From contig NZ_JACVFC010000004.1 in assembly GCF_014529935.1 (NCBI RefSeq), positions 124,001-188,000 on the forward strand: a stretch of 64,000 nt of DNA, read 5' to 3'. Under the pieces are notes generated by a model. The model was not told where the DNA came from. It saw nothing but the letters and a program-made list of their open reading frames with translations, and made no database searches. Below, piece by piece: positions 61,656-64,000 of this stretch. The position numbers and the translations under genes were made by a program. Source of the DNA: Chitinophaga qingshengii. Lineage in GTDB: Bacteria > Bacteroidota > Bacteroidia > Chitinophagales > Chitinophagaceae. The first letter of the stretch is position 1. Each line of letters begins with the position of its first letter.

Positions 61656-62522
61656 ATGCAGAAATCACATCCTAAGAAAACAGTGCGGCCAGCCCAGCAA
61701 CAGCCCCGCCAACCCGGACTGGAAACGGAAATGGACCCCCGGCCCGTATTTGATAAAAAACAACCGGTTAAAGGCAGCCTGCAAGGTAAGGTGGCTGTCA
61801 TCACCGGCGGAGACAGTGGTATTGGCAGGGCGGTGGCGGTAGCCTTCGCCCGCGAAGGTGCCGATGTGGCTATCGCCTATTTTGATGAAAAGGAAGATGC
61901 CGGCATCACGGCGAAGGAAGTGAAGCGTTACGGCCGTCAATGCCTTACGATCGCTGGTGATGTCCGGGAAGAAAACCATTGCCGGGATATCATCAGAAAA
62001 GTGATCAAACAGTTTAAAAAACTGGATATTGTGGTAAATAACGCAGCTGTGCAATACCCACAGGCCGGATTGGAAGACATTACGGCGGAACAGTTGCACA
62101 AAACCTTTGAGACCAATATCTACCCGCATTTTTATCTTACGAAAGCAGCCTTGCCACACCTGCTTCAAGGCGGTAGTATTATCTGCACCACCTCGGTAAC
62201 GGCCTATCGCGGTAGCAGCCACCTGATTGATTATGCGGCTACGAAAGGAGCTATTGTTTCGTTTATACGGTCATTGTCGGCATCCCTCACGGAAAAGGGT
62301 ATCCGCGTAAACGGCGTGGCGCCCGGCCCTATCTGGACACCCTTGATCCCTGCTACTTTTAAGCCGGAGGAAGTGTCCGAATTTGGCTCGGATGTACCCT
62401 TGAAAAGGGCCGGGCAACCCGTGGAGGTGGCGCCCTGTTATGTATTCCTGGCCAGCGATGCAGCTGCTTATATCACCGGACAAATCCTGCATCCCAATGG
62501 AGGGGAAATCGTGAATGGATAA
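61656..62522 (+). CDS. SDR-family oxidoreductase (YghA/Gsp39-like)
   Basis: 288 residues. The ~40-residue N-terminal extension (Gln/Pro-rich, PRQPGLETEMDPRP) is typical of the stress-linked YghA/general stress protein 39 group. Cofactor loop TGGDSGIGRAVA (~50), NNAAVQYP (~130), catalytic Ser in CTTSVTAYRGS and Tyr-x3-Lys in IDYAATKGAI (~190-196). It reduces or oxidises an alcohol or aldehyde with NAD(P); the substrate is unknown. Its last 8 bp overlap the topoisomerase gene. Confidence 0.93.
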   Translation: MQKSHPKKTVRPAQQQPRQPGLETEMDPRPVFDKKQPVKGSLQGKVAVITGGDSGIGRAVAVAFAREGADVAIAYFDEKEDAGITAKEVKRYGRQCLTIAGDVREENHCRDIIRKVIKQFKKLDIVVNNAAVQYPQAGLEDITAEQLHKTFETNIYPHFYLTKAALPHLLQGGSIICTTSVTAYRGSSHLIDYAATKGAIVSFIRSLSASLTEKGIRVNGVAPGPIWTPLIPATFKPEEVSEFGSDVPLKRAGQPVEVAPCYVFLASDAAAYITGQILHPNGGEIVNG

Positions 62523-63579
62523 TATCGCGCTCATAACAGACCCGGTAGCAGTGGCCAAAGCGGTCAAACTGCGTTATGTAAAAGCCGGCGCCCCGGGATA
62601 TGCCCGTATACGTACGAAAGACGGATTTGTATATCACGATGAACAGGACGTTCTTATTACGGATGAAACCGTGTTGGAACGTATCCGGAAACTGGTACTG
62701 CCGCCGGCATGGGAAGATGTCTGGATCTGCAAATGGCCCAATGGTCATCTACAGGCTACCGGCACCGATGTGAAAGGACGTAAACAATACCGTTACCATA
62801 CTACCTGGTCGCAGGTACGCAATGAAACCAAATACGACCGCCTGCGTTACTTCGGTGAGTTACTACCGGCTATCAGAACGAAAATACAACAGGATATTCA
62901 CCGCAGCCAGCTGGATAAGGAGAAGGTGATTGCCATCGCGCTGGCCGTCATGGAAGAAACACTTATCCGCGTGGGGAACAGCGCCTATGAAAAACTATAT
63001 GGTTCCCACGGACTAACCACCCTGCGTAATAAGCACGTTAAAATCAATGGGAGTGAGGCCTTTTTTCAGTTCAGCGGTAAAAAAGGCGTAGCGCATAAAA
63101 TCCGGTTGCGCCATGCTGCCCTGACCCGCCTGCTCAAAAAAGTACGGGACATACCCGGGCAGGAGCTGTTTCAATACTACGACGAAAACGGGGAAACACA
63201 TGCACTGGATTCAGGAGAAATCAATGACTACCTCAAACAATGTACTGGTGAAGATTTTACCTGTAAGGATTTCCGTACCTGGGCTGGTACGGTACATGCG
63301 CTTAATTTGTTAGCTGAATTGGAGGAGTTTACATCTATGGCTGCCTGTAAACGTAACGTGGTGTTTATTATAGACACTGTGGCCGCCAAACTGGGGAATA
63401 CCCGCGCCGTCTGCAAAAAATACTATATCCATCCCCAATTGCTGGATGATTATGAAAATAACCGCCTGGGACCCTGGTTCCGGAAAATACGCCTGCAAAA
63501 CAAACAGCCCGCCAATACGGACGGGCTGCATGCAGATGAAAAAATTTTGCTGTCGTACTTAAAACAACTAACCAAATAG
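62515..63579 (+). CDS. DNA topoisomerase IB (poxvirus-like)
   Basis: 354 residues. It relaxes supercoils through a 3'-phosphotyrosyl link. Landmarks: PPAWEDVWICKWPNGHLQAT (~60-80), RVGNSAYEKLYGSHGLTTLR (~140), FSGKKGVAH with the catalytic Lys (~185), CKDFRTWAGTVHAL with the catalytic Arg (~245) and CKKYYIHP, whose Tyr (~303-304) is the nucleophile. It overlaps the SDR gene and converges with the last gene by 12 bp. Its linkage to DUF892 and SDR genes suggests a stress or desiccation module, as seen in other bacteria. Confidence 0.95.
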   Translation: MDNIALITDPVAVAKAVKLRYVKAGAPGYARIRTKDGFVYHDEQDVLITDETVLERIRKLVLPPAWEDVWICKWPNGHLQATGTDVKGRKQYRYHTTWSQVRNETKYDRLRYFGELLPAIRTKIQQDIHRSQLDKEKVIAIALAVMEETLIRVGNSAYEKLYGSHGLTTLRNKHVKINGSEAFFQFSGKKGVAHKIRLRHAALTRLLKKVRDIPGQELFQYYDENGETHALDSGEINDYLKQCTGEDFTCKDFRTWAGTVHALNLLAELEEFTSMAACKRNVVFIIDTVAAKLGNTRAVCKKYYIHPQLLDDYENNRLGPWFRKIRLQNKQPANTDGLHADEKILLSYLKQLTK

Positions 63580-63915
63580 CAGCTGTTCTTCCCTGTCTTC
63601 TACCTTGATTTTCTTGAGAAATTCATCAAACCAGGGCTCATCGTGCGACGTATAGGCGCCATAGGCGTCCAGTACATATCCTTTATTGCCATCCTTATCT
63701 TCCATTACATACAGCACGGAAGAGTCTGATGGATCGGATTCTCCTTCAAAACGGTAGGTTTTAATAATGGTGAGATCCTCCGGATCATAAATTTTCTGCG
63801 TGTCCGGCGATTGCATTCTACCGTGGTCGCTCATCTTCAGTTCGTGATCAAAACCTTTCTCATGCAGTCTTTCCAATACACGGGTAAGTGTTGTCATTTC
63901 TCCGGGCTTTTCCAT
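63568..63915 (-). CDS. Small Bacteroidota protein often mislabelled as PRPP synthetase
   Basis: 115 residues. It starts MEKPGEMTTLTRVLERLHEK. The middle IIKTYRFEGESDPSDSSVLY, then VMEDKDGNKGYVLDAYGAY, matches a family of ~100-residue Bacteroidota proteins that carries the label phosphoribosylpyrophosphate synthetase without any PRPP-synthetase motif. The real function is unknown. It ends 12 bp inside the end of the topoisomerase gene on the other strand. The 85 bp to the right of it hold no gene that I can recognise. Confidence 0.8.
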   Translation of the reverse strand: MEKPGEMTTLTRVLERLHEKGFDHELKMSDHGRMQSPDTQKIYDPEDLTIIKTYRFEGESDPSDSSVLYVMEDKDGNKGYVLDAYGAYTSHDEPWFDEFLKKIKVEDREEQLLFG

Positions 63916-64000
63916 AAAATAAGGGTTTTAGTTACGGGTAGAAAAACCAAAAGTTATGCCGCGCTGTTTATCCATATAGCGTACACTGGTACTATTTGTG

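Noticed and set aside
1..64000. Mobile elements, prophage, tRNA or rRNA genes
   Set aside because: No transposase, integrase, phage structural gene, cloverleaf or rRNA segment was seen on reading all intergenic regions.

Overview
The window is a chromosomal piece of a Bacteroidota genome, most likely of the Chitinophaga type. The gliding genes gldD and gldE sit beside ssb and mutY, ~800-residue tandem FtsX-type permeases are abundant, -7 promoter boxes of the TAnnTTTG type recur, Shine-Dalgarno sites are rare, and a CstB-like protein, a GldD lipoprotein and several Bacteroidota-specific small families are present. No rRNA, tRNA, CRISPR array, transposase or phage gene was found. All names come from reading the sequence; no database search was run.

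Layout. 1-982 (minus): a DUF692/MNIO-type enzyme, cut by the window edge, preceded by a 79-residue protein with one CxxC motif; a terminator-like hairpin lies between them. 1352-8400 (plus): carB (lacking the usual C-terminal MGS domain), comEC and purH, with strong terminators. 8507-10196 (plus): an ECF sigma factor overlapping a membrane protein that combines an anti-sigma-like N-terminus with a TonB-like C-terminus. 10200-16193 (minus): lutB, a DUF3109 protein, gldD, gldE, ssb, mutY. 16414-19572 (plus): HU, a TPR protein, a 31-residue basic AURKAIP1/COX24-like protein and ribonuclease G. 19813-26649: L,D-transpeptidase, RidA, a 3HCDH-like protein with tsaB, a cysteine-free ArsR regulator, a CstB-like persulfide dioxygenase/rhodanese, and BON/LysM proteins. 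26708-29939 (minus): LpxL-like acyltransferase, nadB, YhhN.

The largest coherent system is 29986-50725. A sensor kinase and an NtrC-type activator (minus) are divergent from an export cluster (plus): membrane-fusion protein, ABC ATPase, five two-module permeases, a second ATPase, TolC, and a second membrane-fusion protein. The divergent promoter region holds two TGTCC-N6-GGACA palindromes 21 bp apart upstream of a near-consensus sigma-54 promoter. This predicts that the two-component system switches the export cluster on.

50726-51906 has an unusual octamer-flanked hairpin followed by gpsA. 52736-60464 is a second signalling region: a GT4 glycosyltransferase fused to a helical domain, overlapping a single-domain response regulator, then another NtrC-type activator, a small membrane protein and two sensor kinases. 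60751-63915 looks like a stress module: proline-rich peptide, DUF892 ferritin-like protein, SDR oxidoreductase overlapping topoisomerase IB, and a small Bacteroidota-specific protein.

The most promising undescribed items are the candidate MNIO-peptide pair at the left edge, the doubly marked sigma-54 control region of the export cluster, and the sigma/anti-sigma pair whose membrane protein carries a SusC-like TonB-box motif.
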